Assembly: GCF_000218895.1 (NCBI RefSeq)
Contig: NC_015703.1
Coordinates: 6,461,001 to 6,525,000 of the forward strand
Direction of reading: 5' to 3'
Length of the DNA: 64,000 bases
Source of the DNA: Runella slithyformis DSM 19594
Lineage (GTDB): Bacteria > Bacteroidota > Bacteroidia > Cytophagales > Spirosomataceae
Position 1 is the first letter of the stretch. Every line of letters begins with the position of its first letter. Under the pieces are notes generated by a model. The model worked only from the letters and a program-made list of their open reading frames with translations. It was not told the DNA's origin and did not search any database. The position numbers were made by a program, and so were the translations under genes. Shown here in pieces: positions 51,469 through 58,999 of this stretch.

Positions 51469-52154
51469 AACGTCCGGGATTATTCATTATTTGCTGGTGT
51501 GCTGTAGGAGTAATGGGAGTGATGGGTCAGCAAGTCAGAAGGGACTCCCTACAAAAGCGTTTTTCCCAACTCGCGGTCGGGATCGACACCCTGCGTGCTG
51601 ACTCCCTCAAAAAGGTTCAGGCGCTGAAAGATACGCTGTCCAAGGTAATCAATCCAACCCCAAAGGTCAAACACAGCCCTCGCAAAGCGGCGATGTACTC
51701 CCTCGCGGTACCGAGCCTTGGGCAAGCCTACAATAAACAGTACTGGAAAATGCCTTTTGTGTATGCCGGTTTTGGAACGGTGATATATTTTATACGCTAT
51801 TTTAACATCCGATACAAAGATTATTTAACACCTTACATAGCCAGTTTTAATCCAACAACGGGAGCGGCATTACGGACAGAAGCGCCGGTGTACATACGAA
51901 GCCAACAAATAACGCGTACCTTGACCATTGACCAGATCACCAAAGGCAAGGATTTTTACCGGCGGTACCGAGATTTAAATATTATTATGTTGACGGCCGT
52001 TTGGGCATTGAATGTCGTTGAAGCCAACGTATCTGCTCACTTAAAAACCTTTGACATGTCGGAAGATATATCGTTTCGTGTACAGCCTGATGCCGGTTAC
52101 ACTGCGTTTACAGGTGGAATTATCGGGGCTAAAATAGTGATACCCATTAAATAA
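51465..52154 (+). CDS. DUF5683 domain membrane protein
   Basis: 229 residues starting at GTG 51465, overlapping the parB stop by 4 bases. Signal or anchor LFIICWCAVGVMGVMG, then a charged segment. The DUF5683 block SPRKAAMYSLAVPSLGQAYN with KQYWKMPFVYAGFGTVIYFI gives a hydrophobic hairpin; a second hydrophobic stretch lies near 175-190. Function unknown, but the family often follows parB in Bacteroidota, so a link to cell-cycle or envelope work has been suggested by position only. Confidence 0.83.
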   Translation: MKRPGLFIICWCAVGVMGVMGQQVRRDSLQKRFSQLAVGIDTLRADSLKKVQALKDTLSKVINPTPKVKHSPRKAAMYSLAVPSLGQAYNKQYWKMPFVYAGFGTVIYFIRYFNIRYKDYLTPYIASFNPTTGAALRTEAPVYIRSQQITRTLTIDQITKGKDFYRRYRDLNIIMLTAVWALNVVEANVSAHLKTFDMSEDISFRVQPDAGYTAFTGGIIGAKIVIPIK

Positions 52155-52212
52155 TAACGCTGAAGCCTTTAACGCACAACTGTGCTTCGGCACCTAACCA
52201 ATTCCCAAATTA

Positions 52213-52932
52213 ATGAACATTCTTCTTCTCGGCTACGGAAAGATGGGCAAAGTGATCGAGCAGATCGCCCTCAACCGAGGTCATCAAATAGTCGGAAAAA
52301 TAGACGTAACAAACCGTCACGAATTAGAGACCTTCAGTCGCGAAAATGTAGACGCCGTCATTGAATTCAGTGCCCCCGAAGCAGCCTATGAAAACTTGCA
52401 ATGGTGCATGAAAAAAGGCCTGCCCACGGTCTGCGGTACTACGGGCTGGTTGCAGCATCGTCCCGAAATTGAGCAATTGTGCCGGGAAAACGGCGCGGCT
52501 TTTTTCTACGCTTCCAATTACAGCATCGGCGTCAATCTCTTTTTTCGTTTAAATAAGTACCTGGCCAAACTCATTGCTCCATATCCGCAATACAGCGTTC
52601 ATACCACCGAGATCCACCATATTCATAAACTGGACGCTCCCAGCGGTACGGCCATTACGCTGGCCGAGGGGCTGATCGAACATCTTCCCGCCAAAACAGA
52701 GTGGGCCAACCGGGTCGCTGTTACTGAAAATCAAATCCCCATTGTATCTTTGCGCGAAGGTGAAGTGCCCGGCACCCACATCATCCGTTATGACTCCGAC
52801 GTTGACAGCATCGAAATTCAGCACGTAGCTCATAGCCGTCAGGGATTTGCGTTGGGCGCGGTTGTGGCCGCCGAATGGCTCTCCCCTCGCGCGGGAGTCT
52901 TCGGAATGGATGATCTGCTCGGCGAAGCCTAA
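52213..52932 (+). CDS. dapB: 4-hydroxy-tetrahydrodipicolinate reductase
   Basis: 239 residues. Lysine and diaminopimelate synthesis, upstream of LysA. Nucleotide fold LLLGYGKMGKVIEQIA at residues 4-19; DAVIEFSAPEAAYENL; VCGTTGW; and the catalytic block EIHHIHKLDAPSGTAI at about 133-148 with His and Lys. It is shorter than the enteric enzyme, as usual for Bacteroidota. Part of the parA-parB-DUF5683-dapB-lepB run, starting 58 bases after DUF5683. Confidence 0.95.
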   Translation: MNILLLGYGKMGKVIEQIALNRGHQIVGKIDVTNRHELETFSRENVDAVIEFSAPEAAYENLQWCMKKGLPTVCGTTGWLQHRPEIEQLCRENGAAFFYASNYSIGVNLFFRLNKYLAKLIAPYPQYSVHTTEIHHIHKLDAPSGTAITLAEGLIEHLPAKTEWANRVAVTENQIPIVSLREGEVPGTHIIRYDSDVDSIEIQHVAHSRQGFALGAVVAAEWLSPRAGVFGMDDLLGEA

Positions 52933-52972
52933 TTATTTATCATACAAAAATCGCATTCAATTACCACCGGAA

Positions 52973-54112
52973 ATGTCAAAACCTAACCCAAAAAAATCTG
53001 CCTTTAGAGAATGGCTTGATTCCATTGTTTTTGCCGTCGTAGCTGCTACCCTGATTCGTTGGTTATTTTTGGAAGCCTACACCATTCCCTCTTCTTCGAT
53101 GGAGAAAAGTCTGTTGATCGGCGACTTCCTGTTTGTCAGTAAACTGCATTACGGCGCACGTACGCCGGGCACTCCTTTGCAGGTGCCGCTTACGCACCAA
53201 ACCATTTGGGGCACCAATATCCCCTCATTTTCAACGTTGATTCAACTCCCGATGTTTCGTCTGCCGGGCTTTACGGAGGTAAAACGAAATGACGTGGTGG
53301 TGTTCAACTATCCGGGCGACCCCGACGAGCCGTTTGAAGATCCGGCACAGGGCAACGGTGGCTACAAGGCCTTTCCGGTAGACCTGCGCACCAACTTCAT
53401 TAAACGCTGTATCGGTGTGGGCGGCGATCTGATCGATATTAAAGGAGCCGACGTGTACGTCAACGGGAAGCCCGCAGAAGTACCTGCCAAAGCGCAGTTT
53501 TACTACCGCATGTGGTCCACCGACCTGCTGGATGACCGTTTCTTTGAAAATGAAGACATTCAGGATTACAGCTCATACCCGAGCGATTCACTGGCCCCAA
53601 ATAAGTTTCTGTACCAGATTCGTACCACCCCGCAGATCGTGGAAAACTTAATGAAACTCACGTTCATTAAAGACATTCGCCACGAATACCGCTATGCGGC
53701 CAACAGCACCGAAATGGGATTGTTTCCGGCCGCCGCCAAGCAAAACCCTGATTTTTGGGGACCCATCCAAGTACCGAAGAAAGGGTTGACGATTCAGATC
53801 GACTCGGCCAACGTGGCGAAATACGGCCACGTGATCAAGTATTTTGACCACAACGACGCCGAAAAAGTAGTGGTCAATAAAAACACCATCAGCATTGACG
53901 GAAAAGCCATCACAAGCTATACCTTCAACCAAGATTATTATTTTATGATGGGTGACAACCGCTACGAATCGGCCGACTCACGCTTCTGGGGATTTGTGCC
54001 CGCCGACCACATCGTCGGAAAAGCGGTCTTCATCTGGATGTCGATCGACCCCAATCCCAAATCGGTGCTGAACAAGATCCGTTGGAATCGTCTGTTTAGA
54101 ATCATTGATTAA
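52973..54112 (+). CDS. lepB: Signal peptidase I
   Basis: 379 residues from ATG 52973; the frame opens at 52847 inside dapB. An N-terminal membrane segment (SIVFAVVAATLIRWLFLEAY) precedes the serine site IPSSSMEKSLLIGDF (Ser42, followed by Met43). The catalytic Lys is in FIKRCIGVGGD at about 144. The late GDNRYESADSRFWGFVP block is standard. A long insertion between the Lys and the GDNR block makes it larger than most, which is common in Bacteroidota. Starts 40 bases after dapB. Confidence 0.95.
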   Translation: MSKPNPKKSAFREWLDSIVFAVVAATLIRWLFLEAYTIPSSSMEKSLLIGDFLFVSKLHYGARTPGTPLQVPLTHQTIWGTNIPSFSTLIQLPMFRLPGFTEVKRNDVVVFNYPGDPDEPFEDPAQGNGGYKAFPVDLRTNFIKRCIGVGGDLIDIKGADVYVNGKPAEVPAKAQFYYRMWSTDLLDDRFFENEDIQDYSSYPSDSLAPNKFLYQIRTTPQIVENLMKLTFIKDIRHEYRYAANSTEMGLFPAAAKQNPDFWGPIQVPKKGLTIQIDSANVAKYGHVIKYFDHNDAEKVVVNKNTISIDGKAITSYTFNQDYYFMMGDNRYESADSRFWGFVPADHIVGKAVFIWMSIDPNPKSVLNKIRWNRLFRIID

Positions 54113-54126
54113 AAGAGTTTTCAGTG

Positions 54127-54169
54127 CCATAAAAAAGAGCCGCAACGTTATTGCGGCTCTTTTTTATGG
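54127..54169. terminator. Bidirectional terminator, 19-bp perfect stem
   Basis: CCATAAAAAAGAGCCGCAA (54127-54145), loop CGTTA, and its complement (54151-54169). The stem carries T-runs at the end on both strands, so it stops lepB and the convergent BNR gene. Confidence 0.9.
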
Positions 54170-54198
54170 GATACATTGGATTTTGAGCAACCCAAACG

Positions 54199-54294
54199 GT
54201 GGTTTCTCAAAACCACGGGCACTGCGATATTCGTGCTGCAAGGGCGGGTCGCCGCTCCGATTCTCAAAACCTGCACAAGATTGTTCGCAACCTC
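54199..54294. repeat. REP-like hairpin cluster with CTCA loop
   Basis: GTGGTTT-CTCA-AAACCAC (54199-54216) repeats the motif seen at 1594 and 12016. A degenerate relative, GATTCTCAAAACC, and AGATTGTTCGCAACCT follow, echoing the second hairpin of the 12016 cluster. Located between convergent lepB and the BNR gene. Confidence 0.65.
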
Positions 54295-54313
54295 TTTCAC
54301 TGATCGCAGCGTT

Positions 54314-57277
54314 TTATTTCTTCAATAATTCTCCCAGTTTTTTCTGTGCTGCCCGGACTGCCGCGATGGTTTGAGCCGTGGCAGGCATATCGGTATCGTG
54401 AAGGATATTATGCAATACCGCAAACTCCCCTGCTACCTTTTTCAGCGCTGCTTCCTGCACCAAAACCGTTTTCAGCCCTTCTTCCGTATACCGGGCTATT
54501 TTCCTGATCTCTTCGCTTTTTTTAACGGCTTCCATTGCCTTTTGCCTTCCTTCATAACAAATCAATGACAGATCGTGAATCTGTTGAAGTTGAGCGGGAG
54601 TGGTTTTTACGCGTGGGTCCATTGTGAGGTTCAACGGTTGGGTTTGAGATTGGCCGTTTACAGTAAGTTTTGCCGTATAAGTGCCGGGCATTACCCACGG
54701 TGAAGTGGGATCAGGGGCGGTATTTTGATACACCGCCGCAATGGGATACTGCACGGGGACATCCAAGGGTGCGTAATGCATATCCCACAGAAAACGGTGT
54801 GAACCGGCCTCTGCCGACAAAATTTGTTGCGGACGAATCCAGTAAGGCGGGGTATTGGATTCGGGGAGTTGGTAAGGTTTATCGTTACTTGAATACTTTC
54901 TGACCACTTTTCCCGCCGGATTCATAATTTCCAACGTTACTTCTCCATTCGCTTTTTCTTTCAAAAAATAGTTAATAATGGCCCCATCGGGCGGGTTTTG
55001 TCCACTTGGCTCTTCCTGAGGAAGCGGCGTATCCGTGTTCAGATTCCAACGTACACGGTAGGCTGTTTGAGGTTTATACAAAATTCCCGGCTCTTTCACG
55101 AGCGACGGGGAAAGTTGGCGTAATGGTGAAATATCGTCCAATATCCAAAAGCCTCGGCCGTGCGTACCCGCTACGAGGTCGTCGTCTTTGATGACCAGAT
55201 CACGCACCGAAGTAGCAGGCATATTGAGCCGCAGCGATTGCCAATTGTCGCCGTCATCAAACGAAACATAAATGGCTTCTTCCGAACCCGCAAAGAGCAA
55301 TCCTTTGCGAATGGGGTCCTCCCGCACGGCATTGATCGGTTCATTTTTCGGTAATCCTTTGACAATTTCCTGCCAGGTCTTACCGCCGTCGTGGGTGCGG
55401 TAAATATGCGGGCGGGCATCATCACACCGTATCCGGTTGACCGCCGCGTAACAGGTGTTGTTATCAAAACGGCCCGCATCCATCAGCGACACTTTACTCC
55501 AGGCGGTTACGGCCGGAGGTGTGATGTTAGTCCACGTCTTTCCGCCATCGCGTGTGATGTGCATCAGGCCGTCATCCGTGCCGACCCAAATCGTATTGAT
55601 ATTTTGGTACGAAGGAGCAACGGTGTAAATCACGCCCCTCCTCGGCATTTTTTTCATTTCTTCCCTAGTGTATACCCCCACACTCTTCGGGATGTCATCG
55701 TACGTTTCCCGCGTCAAATCAGGGCTGATCACCTGCCACGAACTGCCACCGTTCAGGGTTTTGAAAAGTACATTTCCCGCAAAAAACAACGTTTTCTTAT
55801 CCACCGGTGAAAACAGGACAGGAACCGTCCGCACAAAACGGTATTTACCCGAGCGCACGGACTCGGGGGCTATGTTTTGGGTTTGTCCGGTTCGTTTATC
55901 GTATTTAGTGATCTTGCCGCCGTAAATGATATTCGGGTCGAGCGGGTCTGGTGCTACGTAACCATATTCCTCCACCCCCACCGGATGCCATTCCCGAAAC
56001 GTGATCTGCCCGTCGTTGCCCCGTGAGGTTATTCCAACAGAACCACTTTCCTGCTGACCGCCGTAAACATTGTACGGAAAAGCATTGTCGGTAATGACGT
56101 GGTAAAACTGCGCCGTGGGCTGATTATACCACGAACTGAACGTTTCCCCACCATTGACGGTGATAATGGCTCCCTGATCGGCGGCGATGAGAATGATGTT
56201 GGAATTGTCCGGATTGATCCAGATACGGTGGTAGTCGTCGCCGCCGGGGGCACCCCGAAATGCGTTCCAATTTTTACCTCCATCCGTTGATTTCCAAGCT
56301 ACTACGTTGGCTGAATACACCACATCCGCATTTTTGGGATCTACCTTAATTTCGGCAAAATCACTTCCCCGACCCCACAGTCGCGGGTCCGGATTGGTCA
56401 GGTACCAGGAATTTCCGGCGTCGTCGGAACGATAAATGCCGCCGTTTTCGTCCGCATCGACGGTGGCATACAACCGATTTGGATCAGAAGGCGCAATCCC
56501 CAAGCCAATACGCCCCAGTCCCTGCGCAAAGGTGGGCAGCCCGGTGGTCAATTTTTTCCAAATCGCTCCGCCATCGGTCGATTTGTACAAACCGCTTTCC
56601 GGACCTTGCCACGCGCCGTTTTCCCAGGGGCCCTGACGGGCTGCCCAGAGTACGGCATAGACGATTTTGGGGTCTTTGGGGTCGAGCATTACCTGTACCG
56701 CCCCTGTGTCTTCATTTTTGTAGAGCACTTTCTCCCAGGTTTTTCCGCCATTGTCCGTTCGATACACGCCCCGTTCTTCATTAGGCCCGTAGGGGTGCCC
56801 CAACACCGCTACAAACACGCGGTCTTCGTTGGTAGGGTCAATGGCCATCCCGCCGATCTGCTGTCCATCGCGCAGGCCCGTATTGGTCCAGGTCTTTCCG
56901 GCATCGGTGGATTTATAGACCCCGTCACCTATGGACAGATCAGGGCGCTGAATGCCTTCACCGCTCGCCGCGTAAAGCACATTAGGGTTGGAAGGAGCCA
57001 CGGCGATATCACCGACCGAACCCGTAGGCTGATCGTCAAAGATCGGCTTCCACGTGCGTCCGTAGTCGGTTGTTTTCCATACACCGCCGTTGTTGACCCC
57101 GACGTAAAACACATTGGGCTGTTGCGGTACACCCACCGCGCCTACGGTGCGACCGCCGCGATGCGGGCCAATCATCCGCCATTTCATGGCGTTGAAATAG
57201 TTGACTTGCCCAATGACCGAATAAAATCCGTACATTGAACAAAGCAGAAATACTAAAATAAAGGTTTGGCGGTTCAT
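54314..57277 (-). CDS. Secreted BNR/sortilin-like beta-propeller protein
   Basis: 987 residues from ATG 57277, chosen for its signal peptide (FILVFLLCSMYGFYSVIGQ); the frame opens at 57325 without one. Repeated propeller blades carry the Asp-box-like SxDxGxTW pattern: TTDYGRTWKPIF, STDAGKTW, TDNGGKTWEKV, STDGGAIWKKL, SDDAGNSWYL, STDGGKNWNAF, TRDGGKTWTNI, THDGGKTWQEI and DDGDNWQSL. A C-terminal beta-rich region (about 750-860) and a helical tail (KKSEEIRKIARYTEEGLKTV) follow. The family is sometimes called glycosyl hydrolase, but catalytic residues are not identifiable. Likely extracellular or periplasmic; substrate unknown. Confidence 0.85.
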   Translation of the reverse strand: MNRQTFILVFLLCSMYGFYSVIGQVNYFNAMKWRMIGPHRGGRTVGAVGVPQQPNVFYVGVNNGGVWKTTDYGRTWKPIFDDQPTGSVGDIAVAPSNPNVLYAASGEGIQRPDLSIGDGVYKSTDAGKTWTNTGLRDGQQIGGMAIDPTNEDRVFVAVLGHPYGPNEERGVYRTDNGGKTWEKVLYKNEDTGAVQVMLDPKDPKIVYAVLWAARQGPWENGAWQGPESGLYKSTDGGAIWKKLTTGLPTFAQGLGRIGLGIAPSDPNRLYATVDADENGGIYRSDDAGNSWYLTNPDPRLWGRGSDFAEIKVDPKNADVVYSANVVAWKSTDGGKNWNAFRGAPGGDDYHRIWINPDNSNIILIAADQGAIITVNGGETFSSWYNQPTAQFYHVITDNAFPYNVYGGQQESGSVGITSRGNDGQITFREWHPVGVEEYGYVAPDPLDPNIIYGGKITKYDKRTGQTQNIAPESVRSGKYRFVRTVPVLFSPVDKKTLFFAGNVLFKTLNGGSSWQVISPDLTRETYDDIPKSVGVYTREEMKKMPRRGVIYTVAPSYQNINTIWVGTDDGLMHITRDGGKTWTNITPPAVTAWSKVSLMDAGRFDNNTCYAAVNRIRCDDARPHIYRTHDGGKTWQEIVKGLPKNEPINAVREDPIRKGLLFAGSEEAIYVSFDDGDNWQSLRLNMPATSVRDLVIKDDDLVAGTHGRGFWILDDISPLRQLSPSLVKEPGILYKPQTAYRVRWNLNTDTPLPQEEPSGQNPPDGAIINYFLKEKANGEVTLEIMNPAGKVVRKYSSNDKPYQLPESNTPPYWIRPQQILSAEAGSHRFLWDMHYAPLDVPVQYPIAAVYQNTAPDPTSPWVMPGTYTAKLTVNGQSQTQPLNLTMDPRVKTTPAQLQQIHDLSLICYEGRQKAMEAVKKSEEIRKIARYTEEGLKTVLVQEAALKKVAGEFAVLHNILHDTDMPATAQTIAAVRAAQKKLGELLKK

Positions 57278-57316
57278 AAGGGAGGGGTAAGATTTGGATG
57301 AATATATACAAAAAAT

Positions 57317-57538
57317 ATGAAACACAAATATTACAAATATCTCAGAGATGAGGACTGTCTATGGTTTGAGTTCAATAGCGTAAGCGAGCAAAAAACTGTA
57401 AAAAAAGTTGTTGCTTACACGCCATTTCAAGAGAATCCCGAGCTTTTCAATTTGGCTTTGGCTGATGCTTTTGGTATTGTTTTGAAAAATCAAGAAAATC
57501 TGTTAACAGTCAAGCATAAATTGTTAGTATGTTATTAG
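57317..57538 (+). CDS. Small hypothetical protein, possibly truncated DUF6934-like
   Basis: 73 residues, MKHKYYKYLRDEDCLWFEFN then SVSEQKTVKKVVAYTPFQEN and LFNLALADAFGIVLKNQEN. The strand-turn-strand start and VKKVVAYT..NPELFNLALAD resemble from memory the N-terminal part of DUF6934 proteins (about 150 residues), so this copy would be truncated; I cannot confirm it. It begins 39 bases from the divergent BNR gene and stops 6 bases before the 79-bp tandem repeat, so the missing part may have been lost when repeats arrived. Confidence 0.5.
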   Translation: MKHKYYKYLRDEDCLWFEFNSVSEQKTVKKVVAYTPFQENPELFNLALADAFGIVLKNQENLLTVKHKLLVCY

Positions 57539-57544
57539 TTTAGC

Positions 57545-57781
57545 TTCGAAACGGTCTGCCGCACGGAAGCGCAACCTTTGCCGTTCCAAAAAGCCTCGGC
57601 AGAGGCGCAACATTTGTAGTAATTTCGGAACGGTCTGCCGCACGGAAGCGCAACCTTTGCCGTTCCAAAAAGCCTCGGCAGAGGCGCAACCTTTGTAGTA
57701 ATTTCGGAACGGTCTGCCGCACGGAAGCGCAACCTTTGCCGTTCCAAAAAGCCTCGGCAGAGGCGCAACATTTGTAGTGCC
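57545..57781. repeat. 79-bp tandem repeat, three copies
   Basis: Copies at 57545-57623, 57624-57702 and 57703-57781 differ at only one to a few positions. Each has GGAACGG...CCGTTCC and the hairpin GCCTC-GGCA-GAGGC, and two GCGCAAC-TTTG words. Period 79 is not a multiple of three, so it is not a coding repeat. No spacers, so it is not a CRISPR. Flanking AGCTTCG (57543) and CGAAGCT (57796) frame the array. Confidence 0.85.
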
Positions 57782-57823
57782 CGGTTGCGCATCTCCGAAG
57801 CTAAAAACTAAAAAAAATCATCC

Positions 57824-57852
57824 TACTACAAAGGTTTAGCCTCTACCGAGGC
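57824..57852. repeat. Inverted degenerate copy of the 79-bp repeat core
   Basis: TACTACAAAGGTTTAGCCTC...ACCGAGGC is the reverse complement of the repeat's GCCTCGGCAGAGGCGCAACC..TTTGTAGTA stretch with about three mismatches. With the tandem copies it could fold into a long stem. Confidence 0.65.
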
Positions 57853-57900
57853 TAATTTGAATCACCCATAAAATTTTACTCGACCACTTAAAATTGTTGT

Positions 57901-58044
57901 ATGAAAACAACCGTCAATAAACCCGCGACAAAAAAGCTAAAGGACGAATATGCCTCTAGTGATGCACTTGTACAGGACAAGTTAAACCGGGCTTCTCAAA
58001 CATTGAAAATTGTTGATTTGAGTATATTGCCCAAAATGGGTTAG
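57901..58044 (+). CDS. Small hypothetical protein, 47 residues
   Basis: ATG 57901 to TAG 58042: MKTTVNKPATKKLKDEYASS and DALVQDKLNRASQTLKIVDL, then SILPKMG. The composition is charged and helical, with no signal or membrane segment, and the codon use looks ordinary. Not recognised. It lies just after the repeat array, in the degenerate island, so it may be either a small gene or a fragment. Confidence 0.4.
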   Translation: MKTTVNKPATKKLKDEYASSDALVQDKLNRASQTLKIVDLSILPKMG

Positions 58045-58287
58045 GGATTTTTCTTTAACACCCCTCTACTTTTTTCTTTACTTAGGTAGCAAAGCTTCAC
58101 AGAATCAGGTTTCTTCGAAAGACTTGGTATAGGGATTTTAAAGGCTATTTGGCAGATGGTTTGATGCTTACCGTGTTGCAAACACTCTGTTTATTTTAAG
58201 TTCGAATCGGAACAATGCGGAGGCCTTCGGAACACTCTGAACAACCTTTAGTCTTGACTTTAACTTAGCTATCGAGGGGGAACAGCG
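58045..58287. other. Degenerate region with repeat-like words, no gene
   Basis: No ORF of note. On the minus strand AAAGGTTGTTC...GTTCCGAAGGCCTCCGCA..GTTCCGA (about 58207-58251) echoes the AAAGGTTGCGC and GTTCCG words of the 79-bp repeat, so the region may be built from decayed copies. A short frame (SGFFERLGIGILKAIWQMV) at about 58103-58162 could be a gene remnant. Confidence 0.4.
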
Positions 58288-58674
58288 TTACAACTTATGT
58301 AAAAAACTTATTGCCCCATCTTTATAGGAATTCAACAAAGCATAATCCTTTTCAACTATATTGTTCACTGTAAAACTCCAGCCTTGAACTCGAAGCAAAT
58401 ACAATGAGAATAGATTTATATACATTCGTAATCCAACAGTTAGTCGATTATCTGAACGCTTTTCAACTCTGGCTAACTCTGTCTGTTTCAAACCACCATA
58501 TGCTTTACCAATCCCTATACCTATCTCAGATTGAAGAAAATTCGTTGGCTCAGGAATAAACCAAAGCTGATTACTACTGTCTACTTCAAATCGAAATTGG
58601 TTGAAATGGGGCTTACTGCCTAAAATGAACCAATGCCATTGCGATTCAATTTGCTATATCTGGGTTTGTTTCAT
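58288..58674 (-). pseudogene. Hypothetical gene interrupted by an in-frame TAG at codon 7
   Basis: Starting at ATG 58674 the frame reads MKQTQI, then TAG (58654-58656), then stays open for 121 codons: QIESQWHWFILGSKPHFNQF, RFEVDSSNQLWFIPEPTNFL, and so on to GAISFLHKL. The uninterrupted length and protein-like composition suggest a real 128-residue gene that acquired a nonsense mutation, or a shorter gene using TTG 58491. Family not recognised; no signal or membrane segment. A sequencing error is also possible. It lies in the degenerate island, which fits decay. Confidence 0.5.
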
Positions 58675-58936
58675 TATTTAAAATCTACCTTATGCGTGTT
58701 TGGCCTGTCAACCCTAACCCGCCCAATAAGTCCAAAAGCTGGCCCTGTCGGGGCGTGCTAACTGTTTCTGAGACATTGCACTCACGCTTTTTTATGACTG
58801 TTTGCACCCAACATGTTATTTTACGAAAACCCACTTCATTATAACTTGCCTATTTTCAAAAGAATGCCGTGAATTAACTAAGAATCAGGATTTAAAAGCC
58901 GATAGGTATTAGTTCATACAACCAAAGCAACCAACT
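58675..58936. other. Intergenic stretch with no recognisable gene
   Basis: Both strands are broken by stops. No repeat, promoter or RNA gene that I can support; GGCCCTGTCGGGGC (58742) is a small imperfect hairpin. Confidence 0.45.
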
Positions 58937-58979
58937 AAAAAAACGGCAGACTCGCAACTTACATGCTGCAAATCTGCCC
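58937..58979 (-). terminator. Intrinsic terminator of the S9 peptidase gene
   Basis: On the minus strand GGCAGA...TCTGCC, with inner GCA/TGC pairs, is followed by GTTTTTTT, about 20 bases after the peptidase stop codon at 59000. Confidence 0.7.
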
Positions 58980-58999
58980 TAAAAGTTATCCAATGGAGC

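Noticed and set aside
57545-57781. CRISPR array
   Set aside because: The 79-base units are contiguous with no unique spacers, and no cas gene is present.
57535-57792. Minus-strand ORF of about 85 codons across the tandem repeat
   Set aside because: It reads through a non-triplet repeat with shifting frames; the sequence is an artefact of the repeat.
58199-58216. tRNA fragment, from GTTCGAATC resembling a T-loop
   Set aside because: No acceptor stem, anticodon arm or CCA-like end can be folded around it.
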